This document shows, piece by piece, positions 51,716 through 59,644 of a stretch of DNA of 64,000 nucleotides. This DNA is from Thiorhodovibrio litoralis (GTDB lineage: Bacteria > Pseudomonadota > Gammaproteobacteria > Chromatiales > Chromatiaceae): contig NZ_CP121473.1 of the NCBI RefSeq assembly GCF_033954455.1, positions 2,156,501 through 2,220,500 on the forward strand. Direction: 5' to 3'. The notes below the pieces were generated by a model, which was given only the letters and a program-made list of their open reading frames with translations, did not search any database and had not been told where the DNA came from. Every line of letters begins with the position of its first letter. Position 1 is the stretch's first letter. A program made the position numbers and the translations under genes.

Positions 51716-52097
51716 CGTCGAAATCCGCCTTGGATGTCGGTGCTTTCTGACGACTGCCAGCGGAACCATTCTTGCCGCCAAGCATTTTCATCTTGTCAGC
51801 GACGATCTCGGTGGTGTAGCGGTCCTGGCCGGATTCATCCTGCCATTGACGGGTCTGCAAGCGGCCTTCGACATAGACCAGCGCACCCTTGTTCAGGTAC
51901 TCGCCGGCCACTTCCGCCGTGCGCCCGAACAGCACCACGCGGTGCCACTCGGTGCGTTCCTGCGCTTCACCGGCCTTGTCTTTCCAGCGCTCGCTGGTGG
52001 CGAGGGTCAGATTGGCGACGGCACCCTGGCCGTTCTTGGCTTGACGGACCTCGGGATCGCGCCCGAGATGGCCGATCAGTTGGGCTTTGTTCAGCAT
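51699..52097 (-). CDS. ssb: Single-stranded DNA-binding protein
   Basis: 132 residues from ATG 52097. OB fold: [80 protein letters not shown]. The short linker ends in DFDDDLPF, the conserved acidic tip that recruits repair proteins. Mobile-element SSBs of this size usually travel with RecT/exonuclease pairs, as here. Confidence 0.96.
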   Translation of the reverse strand: MLNKAQLIGHLGRDPEVRQAKNGQGAVANLTLATSERWKDKAGEAQERTEWHRVVLFGRTAEVAGEYLNKGALVYVEGRLQTRQWQDESGQDRYTTEIVADKMKMLGGKNGSAGSRQKAPTSKADFDDDLPF

Positions 52098-52099
52098 GA

Positions 52100-52270
52100 T
52101 CACTCTCCAGGTTGGGATGACAACGAACGCCGACGCTGATAGGTCGGCGACTCCAAGGGATGCGGTTCCGGCGGCGGCAGTGGCGCGACACGCGCGCCGA
52201 GTAGCCTGTCGCTCAGCTGCCAGAACAGCACCTTCCAGCGGCGGGGAATCCGCCACGGACGTGAGAACAT
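52100..52270 (-). CDS. 56-residue basic protein upstream of ssb
   Basis: From ATG 52270 with AGGAG six bases upstream, ending 2 bp before the ssb start. Sequence [20 protein letters not shown], then [19 protein letters not shown], is basic with a Pro-rich tail. First gene of the module; no family recognised. Confidence 0.55.
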   Translation of the reverse strand: MFSRPWRIPRRWKVLFWQLSDRLLGARVAPLPPPEPHPLESPTYQRRRSLSSQPGE

Positions 52271-52712
52271 GGGAAACTCCTGGCCGGTGACGGTCTGCAA
52301 GGCAGTCGCCTCAGCCGAATGGATGGGAAGAGGGAAACCCTGGGAAGGGGGATGGAACGGACGCGGTTGGTAACCCTCAAACGAGGGCCAGACTCATGGC
52401 GTCTTCGGTCTGAAACGCTGGCGGCGACAAGGGCCGACCGGCGAGAAAGTCATGCTGGGCAAAGCGTGCAAGCGATCTTGCAATCCTTTTGCGCCGTCAC
52501 CTCTGAGTATTGCCGCATTGACGGCCGTGCGCAGCCGCGAAAGCTTGGGCAAAAGGCCGCTCTTTCTCACTGGTGTGCTTTCGGTGAAGAGCACAAAGCC
52601 CCTGACCTCAGCGCGGTGTCATCCGCGATCATGGCTTGCCGGAAGCCAACACGGTCCCCAATCACCAGGGAAGGGACGAGAATTCAAGGTGTCGGCTATG
52701 AGGAGGGCGCGA
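52271..52712. other. Divergent intergenic region between the recombination module and the SOUL gene
   Basis: About 440 bp expected to hold promoters in both directions. Open frames here lack family features. I cannot point to a convincing -35/-10 pair. Confidence 0.4.
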
Positions 52713-53375
52713 ATGCGAACAGGAAACCGCTTACTGGTCTGGTTGGTGTTGTTACTGCCAGGTCTATTGATAGGAGGACAGGTCATGGCCACCGAGGAAC
52801 CGGCTTATACCCTGGTGCGGGAGGGCTCTGGATTCGAGGTCCGTCGCTACGCGCCCCAATTGCTGGCCGAGACCGAGGTCAGTGGCGACTTCGACGAGGT
52901 CGGCGGCGAGGCCTTTCGGCGTCTAGCCGACTTTATCTTCGGCAACAATCAAGCCGCCGAGAAAATCGCCATGACCGCGCCCGTGAGTCAGACGCCCGTC
53001 GCGCCAGCGGGCGAGGGCGGCGGGACCCGCATCCCGATGACCGCGCCGGTCAAACAACAGGCCGATCAGAGCTCGACCGGCACCTACCGGATCAGCTTCG
53101 TGATGCCGAGTCGCTTCACCCTCGAAACCATTCCGCGCCCCACGGACCCGCGCATTGAACTGCGCCAAGAGCCGGAACGACTGATGGCCGTGCTCCGTTA
53201 TTCGGGCGGCTGGGGTGAAAGCAGATATCGCGAGCATGAACGCAAGTTGCTTGAGGCCGTTCGCGCGGACGGTCTGACACCCACGGGCGCGCCCATCTAT
53301 GCCCGTTACAACTCGCCATTCTCCTTGCCCTTTCTGCGGCGCAACGAGGTGATGGTCGAAATCAAGGAACCCTGA
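52713..53375 (+). CDS. SOUL-family haem-binding protein, exported
   Basis: 220 residues from ATG 52713; AGGAGG at 52701-52706 decides this start over ATG 52698. Signal peptide LLVWLVLLLPGLLIGGQVMA. SOUL/HBP core: TLVREGSGFEVRRYAPQLLA, AFRRLADFIFGNNQAAEKIA, the doubled MTAPV motif (IAMTAPVSQ and IPMTAPVKQ), FVMPSRFTLETIPRPTDPRI, and a C-terminal YARYNSPFSLPFLRRNEVMV. Bacterial SOUL proteins bind haem or tetrapyrroles; the physiological role is unclear. Confidence 0.92.
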   Translation: MRTGNRLLVWLVLLLPGLLIGGQVMATEEPAYTLVREGSGFEVRRYAPQLLAETEVSGDFDEVGGEAFRRLADFIFGNNQAAEKIAMTAPVSQTPVAPAGEGGGTRIPMTAPVKQQADQSSTGTYRISFVMPSRFTLETIPRPTDPRIELRQEPERLMAVLRYSGGWGESRYREHERKLLEAVRADGLTPTGAPIYARYNSPFSLPFLRRNEVMVEIKEP

Positions 53376-53466
53376 ACGCGCCTCGGGGCGTTCAAAGGCC
53401 GCAGCCAGGCGATTGAGGGAGCTGGTCGGTCGCGCGATCGCGCAATGGACGGTCATCGGGACTATA

Positions 53467-53482
53467 CTGGTTTTATCAACAG
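53467..53482 (+). promoter_or_regulatory. LexA (SOS) box upstream of umuD
   Basis: CTGGTTTTATCAACAG fits CTG-N10-CAG and overlaps a TATACT -10-like hexamer (53463-53468). It lies 23 bp before ATG 53505 of umuD, the expected place for SOS control. Confidence 0.75.
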
Positions 53483-53504
53483 TCCTCCCGCTGCGCTGAC
53501 CTGC

Positions 53505-54035
53505 ATGTCACTGACCATACTTCCACCTGCTGCCGAGCGCGTTGAGCCCGGTCCCGCCGCTTGCCCGTGTACCCACTGGTGTCGGTTGCTGCCCAGCGGT
53601 TCAGCGGGCGCTTTGGTGGCGCCCATCGGCCGCCCCGCGGTCGGTTCGCCGCTGTCCCTGCGGCGATTCCGCTGGCCAGTGCAAGCGGGCTTTCCCTCGC
53701 CAGCCGAGGACGATCAGGACTCGGCGATTGATCTCAATACGCTGCTGGCCCCGCATCCCGAGGCCTGTTTCCTGTTGCGCGTGCGCGGTTGTTCAATGAC
53801 CGATGCCGGTGTCGAGGATGGCGATCTGGTGCTGGTCGATCGATCACTTGAGCCCCGCCACGGGCGCATGGTCATTGCAGTGGTCGATGGTGAGTTCACG
53901 CTCAAGCGTCTGTATCGGCAAGACGGCCTGGTGCGCCTGGAAGCGGCCCATGTGCAATATCCCGCCATCGAACTCAAGGACGGTCAGGAACTGCAGGTCT
54001 GGGGCGTGGTCACGCGCGTGATCAAGACGGTCTGA
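53505..54035 (+). CDS. umuD: UmuD-type mutagenesis protein (S24 peptidase fold)
   Basis: 176 residues from ATG 53505. Self-cleavage site Ala-Gly in WPVQAGFPSPAEDD; catalytic Ser in VRGCSMTDAGVEDGDLVLVD and Lys in GEFTLKRLYRQDG. The N-terminal extension before the cleavage site is longer (~70 residues) and Pro/Arg-rich compared with E. coli UmuD. With LexA box upstream and umuC 15 bp downstream it forms an SOS mutagenesis operon, but umuC is disrupted. Confidence 0.92.
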   Translation: MSLTILPPAAERVEPGPAACPCTHWCRLLPSGSAGALVAPIGRPAVGSPLSLRRFRWPVQAGFPSPAEDDQDSAIDLNTLLAPHPEACFLLRVRGCSMTDAGVEDGDLVLVDRSLEPRHGRMVIAVVDGEFTLKRLYRQDGLVRLEAAHVQYPAIELKDGQELQVWGVVTRVIKTV

Positions 54036-54174
54036 GCATCAGGCGCTGGCATGTCCATCGCACTGGTCGACTGCAATAGCTTCTACGCCTCCTGCGAGCA
54101 GGTGTTCCAGTGAGCCTGAGCAGACTATTTGCGGGAATCGGCCGCGATTCTGAGCAAATTCAGTGAGGGAAAAC

Positions 54175-54217
54175 AAAAAACCCCCTCAAACAACTTGACG
54201 CAAGTTGCCCGAGAGGG
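54175..54217 (-). terminator. Rho-independent terminator in the transposon end (copy 2)
   Basis: Mirror image of the terminator at 20036-20078: CCCTC/GAGGG closing AACTTG/CAAGTT, with the T-tract on the minus strand. Confidence 0.6.
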
Positions 54218-54256
54218 CTGTCTCCGAATTTCGCCAAAAACCAGGAGACAGTCCCA

Positions 54257-54826
54257 GTGTGTCACGCCTTTCTTGCCGACACGAACTTTTACCACCTGCT
54301 CACCCGGATCGACGAGTCGATTGCCGAGGAAGTCCGCGCGGGCGGCTGTGACTGCGGTGGTGCGTTGCACAGCGCCCGTTATCCGCGTAAGCCCCGAGGT
54401 GTTGTGCGTGGCGTCTTGGATGAGAGCTACCAGAGCCGTCTGAGTTTCTGCTGTGCCGCGGACGGGTGCCGGCGGCGCAGCACCCCGCCTTCCGTTCGGT
54501 TTCTGGGCCGCAAGGTCTATCTCGGGGTCATCGTCGTGCTGATTTCCGCCCTGCATTGCGGGCTGAGCGCATCGCGTCGCCAGCGCTTGATCAAGACGCT
54601 CGGTGTCACCGTCCAAACCCTGCGGCGGTGGCAGCACTGGTGGCGTGAGCAGTTTGTGCAAACCCGCTGCTTTCGATCCTTGGCTGGTCTGTTGATGCCG
54701 CCGATCGCCACCGAGCACCTGCCAGGATCCCTGCTGGAAAAATTGAGCGCAAAAGCGTTGTCCGAGCGCGTCGTGCAACTGCTGATATTGATCGCCCCGA
54801 GCACGACAGCGACAGGCTCGCTGTAG
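54257..54826 (+). CDS. Zinc-ribbon plus HTH protein of the transposon (copy 2)
   Basis: 189 residues, identical to the product of 19427-19996. GTG start with AGGAGA upstream. Cys31/33 and Cys65/66/71 ribbon and C-terminal HTH-like helix as described for copy 1. In this copy an inverted repeat TGTCTCC/GGAGACA spans the leader (about 54221-54254) and could be an operator controlling the operon. Confidence 0.75.
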   Translation: MCHAFLADTNFYHLLTRIDESIAEEVRAGGCDCGGALHSARYPRKPRGVVRGVLDESYQSRLSFCCAADGCRRRSTPPSVRFLGRKVYLGVIVVLISALHCGLSASRRQRLIKTLGVTVQTLRRWQHWWREQFVQTRCFRSLAGLLMPPIATEHLPGSLLEKLSAKALSERVVQLLILIAPSTTATGSL

Positions 54827-54919
54827 GGCAACGCCAACCCGCAGAAGACCTCATCGCGCCGCTGGGCGGCGCCTTCTAGACTCCCGGTGATGTGTGAAAC
54901 AACTGGGAGGTGAAGACGA

Positions 54920-56377
54920 ATGTCCGATGACAACGGCCTCGGTGATCCCGATGGTTGGGCGCGGTTGCGCTTTGCCATTATTGGTCCTTTATTGGCTGAT
55001 CCTGCGCCGGCGAACGCGCTGGGCGCGCGGCTGAAGGCGCTAGCGGCCAAGTCATGGCGCCATCCGGTGACTGGGCGGGCGGTCAGTTTTAGCTTTGGCA
55101 CCTTGGAGCGTTGGTATTACCTCGCACGCGATGCCCAAGACCCGGTGGCGGCACTGCGCCCGCGCCGGCGCAGCGATGCCGGGGAGCAGCGCGCGCTGAG
55201 TCCGCGCCTGATGGATGCGGTGCAAGCCCAGTACCGCGACTACCCCGGTTGGACGGTGCAGCTGCATTACGACAACCTCGCCGCCTTGTGCGCGGGCGAT
55301 CAGACCCTGGGGCCGCTGCCCTCCTATGCCACCGTGCGCCGCTTCATGAAGCGCGCGGGCTTGCACCGCCGGCGTGTCCCGGCGCGCAAGACGCCGGGCG
55401 CTGAACAGGCCGCGCGGCGCCTGGAGGCCTGCGAGGTGCGCAGCTATGAAGCCCAGTATGTCCATGCCTTGTGGCATCTGGACTTTCATCATGGCTCGCG
55501 CAAAGTCCTCACCCGGGGTGGCGTCTGGGTCAAGCCCCTGCTGCTGGCGGTCATTGACGATCACTCCCGCCTGATCTGCCATCTGCAGTGGTACCTCGAT
55601 GAGACCACCGAGACCTTGGTCCATGGCCTGGGGCAGGCGTTGCACAAGCGCGGGCTGCCGCGCGCCTTGATGAGCGATAACGGCGCGGCAATGCAGGCCG
55701 AGGAGTTCACCGCCGGATTGCACGCCCTGGGCATCCTCCATGAGCCGACCCTGCCGTACAGCCCGTATCAGAACGCCAAGCAGGAGCGCTTCTGGGCCAC
55801 GCTGGAAGGCCGCCTGATGGCGATGCTTAAGGGGCTGGAGGAGCTGAGCCTGCAGCGGCTCAACACCCTCACTCAGGCGTGGGTGGAGCAGGAGTACCAC
55901 CGCAAGGTCCACAGTGAGACCGCCGCCACGCCGCTTGCGCGTCTTCTCGATGCGCCCAACGTGGGGCGCCCCTGTCCGGACAGCGAGCAGGTCCGCGCCG
56001 CTTTTCGTTGTCGCGTCCAACGCCGTCAGCGCCGCAGCGATGGGACGCTCAGCCTGGCGGGCAAGCGCTTCGAGGTGCCGGCGCGCTTGCGTCACCTTGA
56101 GCAACTGCATATCGCTTATGCCCGCTGGGATCTGAGTGCTGTGGACGTGGTTGATCCCCACTCGGGCGCCATCCTCTGCCGCCTCTATCCCCTCGATAAA
56201 GCCGCCAATGCCTCCGGGCAGCGTCGGCGCCTTGAGCCCGCCGGCGCACCGCCACCGCCATCACAACGCGCCACGACGCTGCCACCGTTGCTGCGCGACT
56301 TGCTCGCCGAGTATGCCGCCACCGGTCTGCCGCCGGCCTATCTGCCAAAACACGATGACCTGGAATCCAGTCGATGA
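54920..56377 (+). CDS. D-35-E transposase of the transposon (copy 2)
   Basis: 485 residues, identical to copy 1 (Asp188, Asp253, Glu289). Starts 93 bp after the zinc-ribbon gene, with GGGAGGTGAAG just before ATG as ribosome site. Identity of both copies implies very recent transposition or gene conversion. Confidence 0.92.
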   Translation: MSDDNGLGDPDGWARLRFAIIGPLLADPAPANALGARLKALAAKSWRHPVTGRAVSFSFGTLERWYYLARDAQDPVAALRPRRRSDAGEQRALSPRLMDAVQAQYRDYPGWTVQLHYDNLAALCAGDQTLGPLPSYATVRRFMKRAGLHRRRVPARKTPGAEQAARRLEACEVRSYEAQYVHALWHLDFHHGSRKVLTRGGVWVKPLLLAVIDDHSRLICHLQWYLDETTETLVHGLGQALHKRGLPRALMSDNGAAMQAEEFTAGLHALGILHEPTLPYSPYQNAKQERFWATLEGRLMAMLKGLEELSLQRLNTLTQAWVEQEYHRKVHSETAATPLARLLDAPNVGRPCPDSEQVRAAFRCRVQRRQRRSDGTLSLAGKRFEVPARLRHLEQLHIAYARWDLSAVDVVDPHSGAILCRLYPLDKAANASGQRRRLEPAGAPPPPSQRATTLPPLLRDLLAEYAATGLPPAYLPKHDDLESSR

Positions 56378-57225
56378 ACAAGACCCTGCTGGCCCTCTAT
56401 GGACTGAAGTTCAATCCGTTCTCCCCGGAGCTGCCGACGGCGGCACTGCATCGCAGCGCGCCGGTGGAGCAGTTTTGCTGGCGCATCGAGCAGAGCCTGA
56501 TCCGCGAAGGCGGTTTTGCGCTCATTCAAGGTGATCCGGGTACCGGCAAGAGTGCGGTACTGCGCCTGCTCGATGAGCGTCTGCGCCAGCTGCCCGATAT
56601 CAGCGTTGGGGCGCTCACGCATCCCAGCTCGAAGGTGGCGGACTTCTACCGCGAGATGGGCGATCTGTTCGCCGTTGACCTCAAGCCCCATAACCGCTGG
56701 GGTGGCTTCAAGATCCTGCGCGAGCGCTGGCTGGCGCATCTGGAGACGACGCTGTTGCGCCCGGTGTTGCTCATCGACGAGGCGCAGGAGATGCATCCGA
56801 CGGTGCTCAATGAGCTGCGTCTGCTGACCTCCATGCAGTTCGATTCGCGCACGTTGTTGAGCGTGATCCTGGCCGGCGATGGCCGCCTGGCGACCAAGCT
56901 GCGCCGTGAGGAGTTGCTGCCGCTGGGCAGTCGTATCCGTACGCGCCTGAGTATGGAGTATGCCAGTCGCGAGGCGCTGGTCGCCTGCCTGGAGCATTTA
57001 CAACACAGTGCCGGCAATGCGAGTCTGATGAGCGCAGGGCTGATGAAGACGCTCGCTGAGCATGCGTTGGGCAATTATCGCGTGCTTACGACCATGGCGG
57101 CAGAATTGCTGGCGCAGGCTGCTCGGCTCGAACGCGCGCAGCTCGATGAACAACTCTACCTTGAGGTGTTTGGTTCAGCGGCGGGCAACGCCCGCCAACG
57201 CCCGAGTGCCAGGGCGGGCGCCTGA
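56374..57225 (+). CDS. ExeA/TniB-like AAA+ ATPase of the transposon (copy 2)
   Basis: 283 residues, identical to copy 1. ATGA overlap with the transposase stop. Walker A GDPGTGKS and Walker B LLIDEAQ intact, so target-selection ATPase activity is expected to be retained. Confidence 0.88.
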   Translation: MNKTLLALYGLKFNPFSPELPTAALHRSAPVEQFCWRIEQSLIREGGFALIQGDPGTGKSAVLRLLDERLRQLPDISVGALTHPSSKVADFYREMGDLFAVDLKPHNRWGGFKILRERWLAHLETTLLRPVLLIDEAQEMHPTVLNELRLLTSMQFDSRTLLSVILAGDGRLATKLRREELLPLGSRIRTRLSMEYASREALVACLEHLQHSAGNASLMSAGLMKTLAEHALGNYRVLTTMAAELLAQAARLERAQLDEQLYLEVFGSAAGNARQRPSARAGA

Positions 57226-58034
57226 TGAGCCGCTTGAGCGCTGAGCGCCCGCACCAGGCCATGACAGCGGCAAGACACACCGCCGTGATGCTTGAGGCAT
57301 GGCACGACGCTGGCATCGTGCGTGCCGATTTGGCGGTGCGCACCGCCAAGGCGACGATGCTGTGGTTCCATGATCGCTCTTTGGATCAGCTTCCGTTGGG
57401 GCTGGCCAGAGCGCGCAATGTCCAACAGGCCGATATTTATATCCGTCCAGCCCGCGGCTATCCCTGGCCAATGGTGTTTCTCGATGATGTCGCACGGCCG
57501 ATGGCGCAGCGCATCGCTCGGCACTATGCGGCCCTGGTGGTGCAGACTTCGACGCTCGGGGGCTGCCACCTGTGGCTACGGCTGACCCGCGCGCTCGATG
57601 AGGCGCAGCGCTGTGATGTGCAGCGTTGGCTGATCCCGCGCGTTGGCGCCGATCCGGGCTCGGTCTCCGGTGAGCACCTCGGTCGGCTCGCCGGGATGAA
57701 GAATGCCAAGCGTGGCGGGGAGTGGGTCAATGTCCTTCGGCGACCAAGCCCGCAGGAGCGCGTCTGGGATCCAACTCCGGCCTTGCCAACGATGGCTCCG
57801 GCTCCGCCGCCAGTCGTCAACTGCGCTCCACGGGCGCGCTTATCCACCGGGGATCCGTCCGAATCCGCCCGCGAATGGGGCTGGGTCTGCGGCGCTCTTG
57901 AGGCGGGCCTTGCACCGACCACGGTCTACCAGCGCTTGCTCGAGCGCGCGTCCCCGCGTCGCGGAGCCGATGCCGAGCGCTATGCCCGCTACACCCTCGC
58001 TCGCGCCATTCGCCAGAGCGCTAGAGGCAACTGA
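57225..58034 (+). CDS. RepB-family primase-like protein of the transposon (copy 2)
   Basis: 269 residues, identical to copy 1; starts within the ATPase stop (TGATG). Preservation of an uninterrupted frame in both copies argues that the gene is a working part of the element rather than a captured fragment. Primase motifs as listed for copy 1. Confidence 0.75.
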   Translation: MSRLSAERPHQAMTAARHTAVMLEAWHDAGIVRADLAVRTAKATMLWFHDRSLDQLPLGLARARNVQQADIYIRPARGYPWPMVFLDDVARPMAQRIARHYAALVVQTSTLGGCHLWLRLTRALDEAQRCDVQRWLIPRVGADPGSVSGEHLGRLAGMKNAKRGGEWVNVLRRPSPQERVWDPTPALPTMAPAPPPVVNCAPRARLSTGDPSESAREWGWVCGALEAGLAPTTVYQRLLERASPRRGADAERYARYTLARAIRQSARGN

Positions 58035-58045
58035 ACCCGCTGCGT

Positions 58046-58069
58046 CTCTCCCCCCTCAGGGGGGAAGCG
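58046..58069 (+). terminator. GC-rich hairpin after the transposon's last gene (copy 2)
   Basis: Identical to 16184-16207: CTCCCCCC/GGGGGGAG stem shortly after the primase-like stop, without a T-tract. Confidence 0.4.
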
Positions 58070-59493
58070 TGGTTCACGATTCCGGCTTCCCGCTGTCGGC
58101 CAGTAACGGCCCCCGTGATCCCACACGCATTCCATGTCCTTCAAATGGCTTGGAAATGGGTCCCGCAATTATCGTGATTACGCTCATTCCAGCCGCGGCT
58201 GCGGGATCGCGCTGTCGTGGTGCTCTCCAACAACGATGGCTGCGTGGTGGCGCGCTCCAAAGCGGCCAAGGCGCTTGGCATTCGCATGGGCGAACCCTGG
58301 TTCCAGGCCCAGCGCCGGCTAAAGGCCGAGGGAAAGCTGGCTGCGGTGACGGCCTTGTCGAGTAACTATGCGCTCTATGCCGATATGAGCAATCGGGTCA
58401 TGCGCATCCTCGCCCGCTTTGCGCCGCGCCAGGAGGTCTACTCGATCGATGAATGCTTCCTTGATCTGGGCGGACAAGCGCAGCCTCCAGCAGTGATTGG
58501 GCAGAGAATTTGCGCCACTGTGCTGGGCTGGACTGGGCTGCCGGTCTGCGTTGGTATCGGACCGACCAAGACCCTGGCCAAGCTGGCCAATCATCTGGCC
58601 AAGCACGACCCCGTTTGGTGTGGTGTCTGCGATTTGGACGTGCTGCCAGGTTCAGAGGTCGACCGGCTCCTCGCGGCGATTCCGGTGGCCGAGGTCTGGG
58701 GCGTGGGGGCACGCCTGTCCAAGCGCCTGGTTGCGCTTGGCATCACAACAGCCCTCGACCTGCGCCGGGCGCCAACCCGACGGGTTCGCCAGCAGTTCTC
58801 TGTGGTGCTTGAGCGCACCGCGCTGGAACTGGGCGGCGTGGCCTGTCTGGAACTGGAGGAGGTCATGCCGGACAAGCAGCAGATTCGCTGTTCGCGCACC
58901 TTCGGCGCGACGGTCACCTCGCTTGCGGAATTGACCCAGGCCATCACCACCTTCAACAGTCGCGCGGCGGAGAAGCTGCGGGCGCAGCAGGGTGTGGCAG
59001 CCGCGGTAGGGGTGGAGATCCGCACCAGTGTCTTTCGAACAGAAACGACACCTTTTGTCGGCAGCCTTGTCGTGCCCCTGGTTGCACCGAGCGCGGATAC
59101 CCGCGTGTTGGTGGCTGCGGCGCGCCGCGGACTTCAGCGCATCTATCAACCCGGCCTGGTCTATACCAAAGCCGGGGTGGTGCTGCTTGGGCTTGGCTGC
59201 GCCGGGCAGGGCCAGGTGGATTTGTTCTCGGATGGGGCGGCCGACCAGCGCAGTGAGGCGCTCATGGCGACGCTGGATGCAATTAACAGCCGCTTTGGCC
59301 GCGGCAGCCTGGTGTTGGCCAACGCCCATCCGGCTCCACGCTGGCGAAGGCGCGAGCAATATCGCTCACCGCGCTATACCACGCGGTTGGAGGAGTTGCC
59401 GGTGGCGTATTGTTGATGAGAGGGGGTGTCCGTTGGCAGTCGAGGAAGCTTCGCGCCAACGGGAGTTCGAGCGAGTTTGTGGCTTCTGCTTCC

Positions 59494-59531
59494 GACCCCT
59501 ATGTGAAGATGCGAACTATGTGAAGTTCTGG
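59494..59531 (+). repeat. Left inverted repeat of the RIT element
   Basis: Contains two CTATGTGAAG 10-mers about 17 bp apart; a third, inverted, copy lies at 59589-59598 before ritA. Only a few mismatches to the right repeat. Confidence 0.85.
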
Positions 59532-59644
59532 TTCTTCTTCTCGCAAGACTTTGCAACAGCAAAGATAGCGCAGGGCGATTGACGAGGGAACTTCACATAG
59601 TTTTCGGTTTTTCTGAAGATTGCCCGTCACTTCAGGAGACCGAA

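Larger units (their letters stand above)
54111..58186 (+). mobile_element. 4076-bp DDE/AAA+/primase transposon, copy 2 (inverted relative to copy 1)
   Basis: Same length as copy 1 and the same sequence wherever compared. Flanked by the 6-bp direct repeat TTCCAG (54105-54110 and 58187-58192). Its genes read in the direction of umuC. Ends TGAGCCTGAGCAGACTATTT at left and ATTATCGTGATTACGCTCA at right. Confidence 0.95.
54051..59416 (+). pseudogene. umuC: umuC (Y-family DNA polymerase V) interrupted by the 4076-bp transposon
   Basis: Codons 1-20 (SIALVDCNSFYASCEQVFQ, with the catalytic Asp) lie at 54051-54110; the remainder, starting PRLRDRAVVVLSNNDGCVVA, is 58193-59416. Deleting the transposon and one TTCCAG repeat restores 427 residues in frame. 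The second catalytic box SIDECFLDLG, the HhH region (WGVGARLSKRLVALGITTAL) and the little-finger domain are intact. As it stands the polymerase is not made as one chain, although the downstream 408 codons could be translated alone. Confidence 0.95.

Noticed and set aside
20143-54110. Inversion of the 34-kb segment between the two inverted transposon copies
   Set aside because: Each copy is flanked by the matching halves of its own target gene (primase-helicase, umuC), so no recombination between the copies has rearranged this molecule.
57703-58365. 220-codon frame running out of the transposon right end into umuC sequence
   Set aside because: Wrong frame for both the primase-like gene and umuC; product is an arginine/serine-rich shadow.
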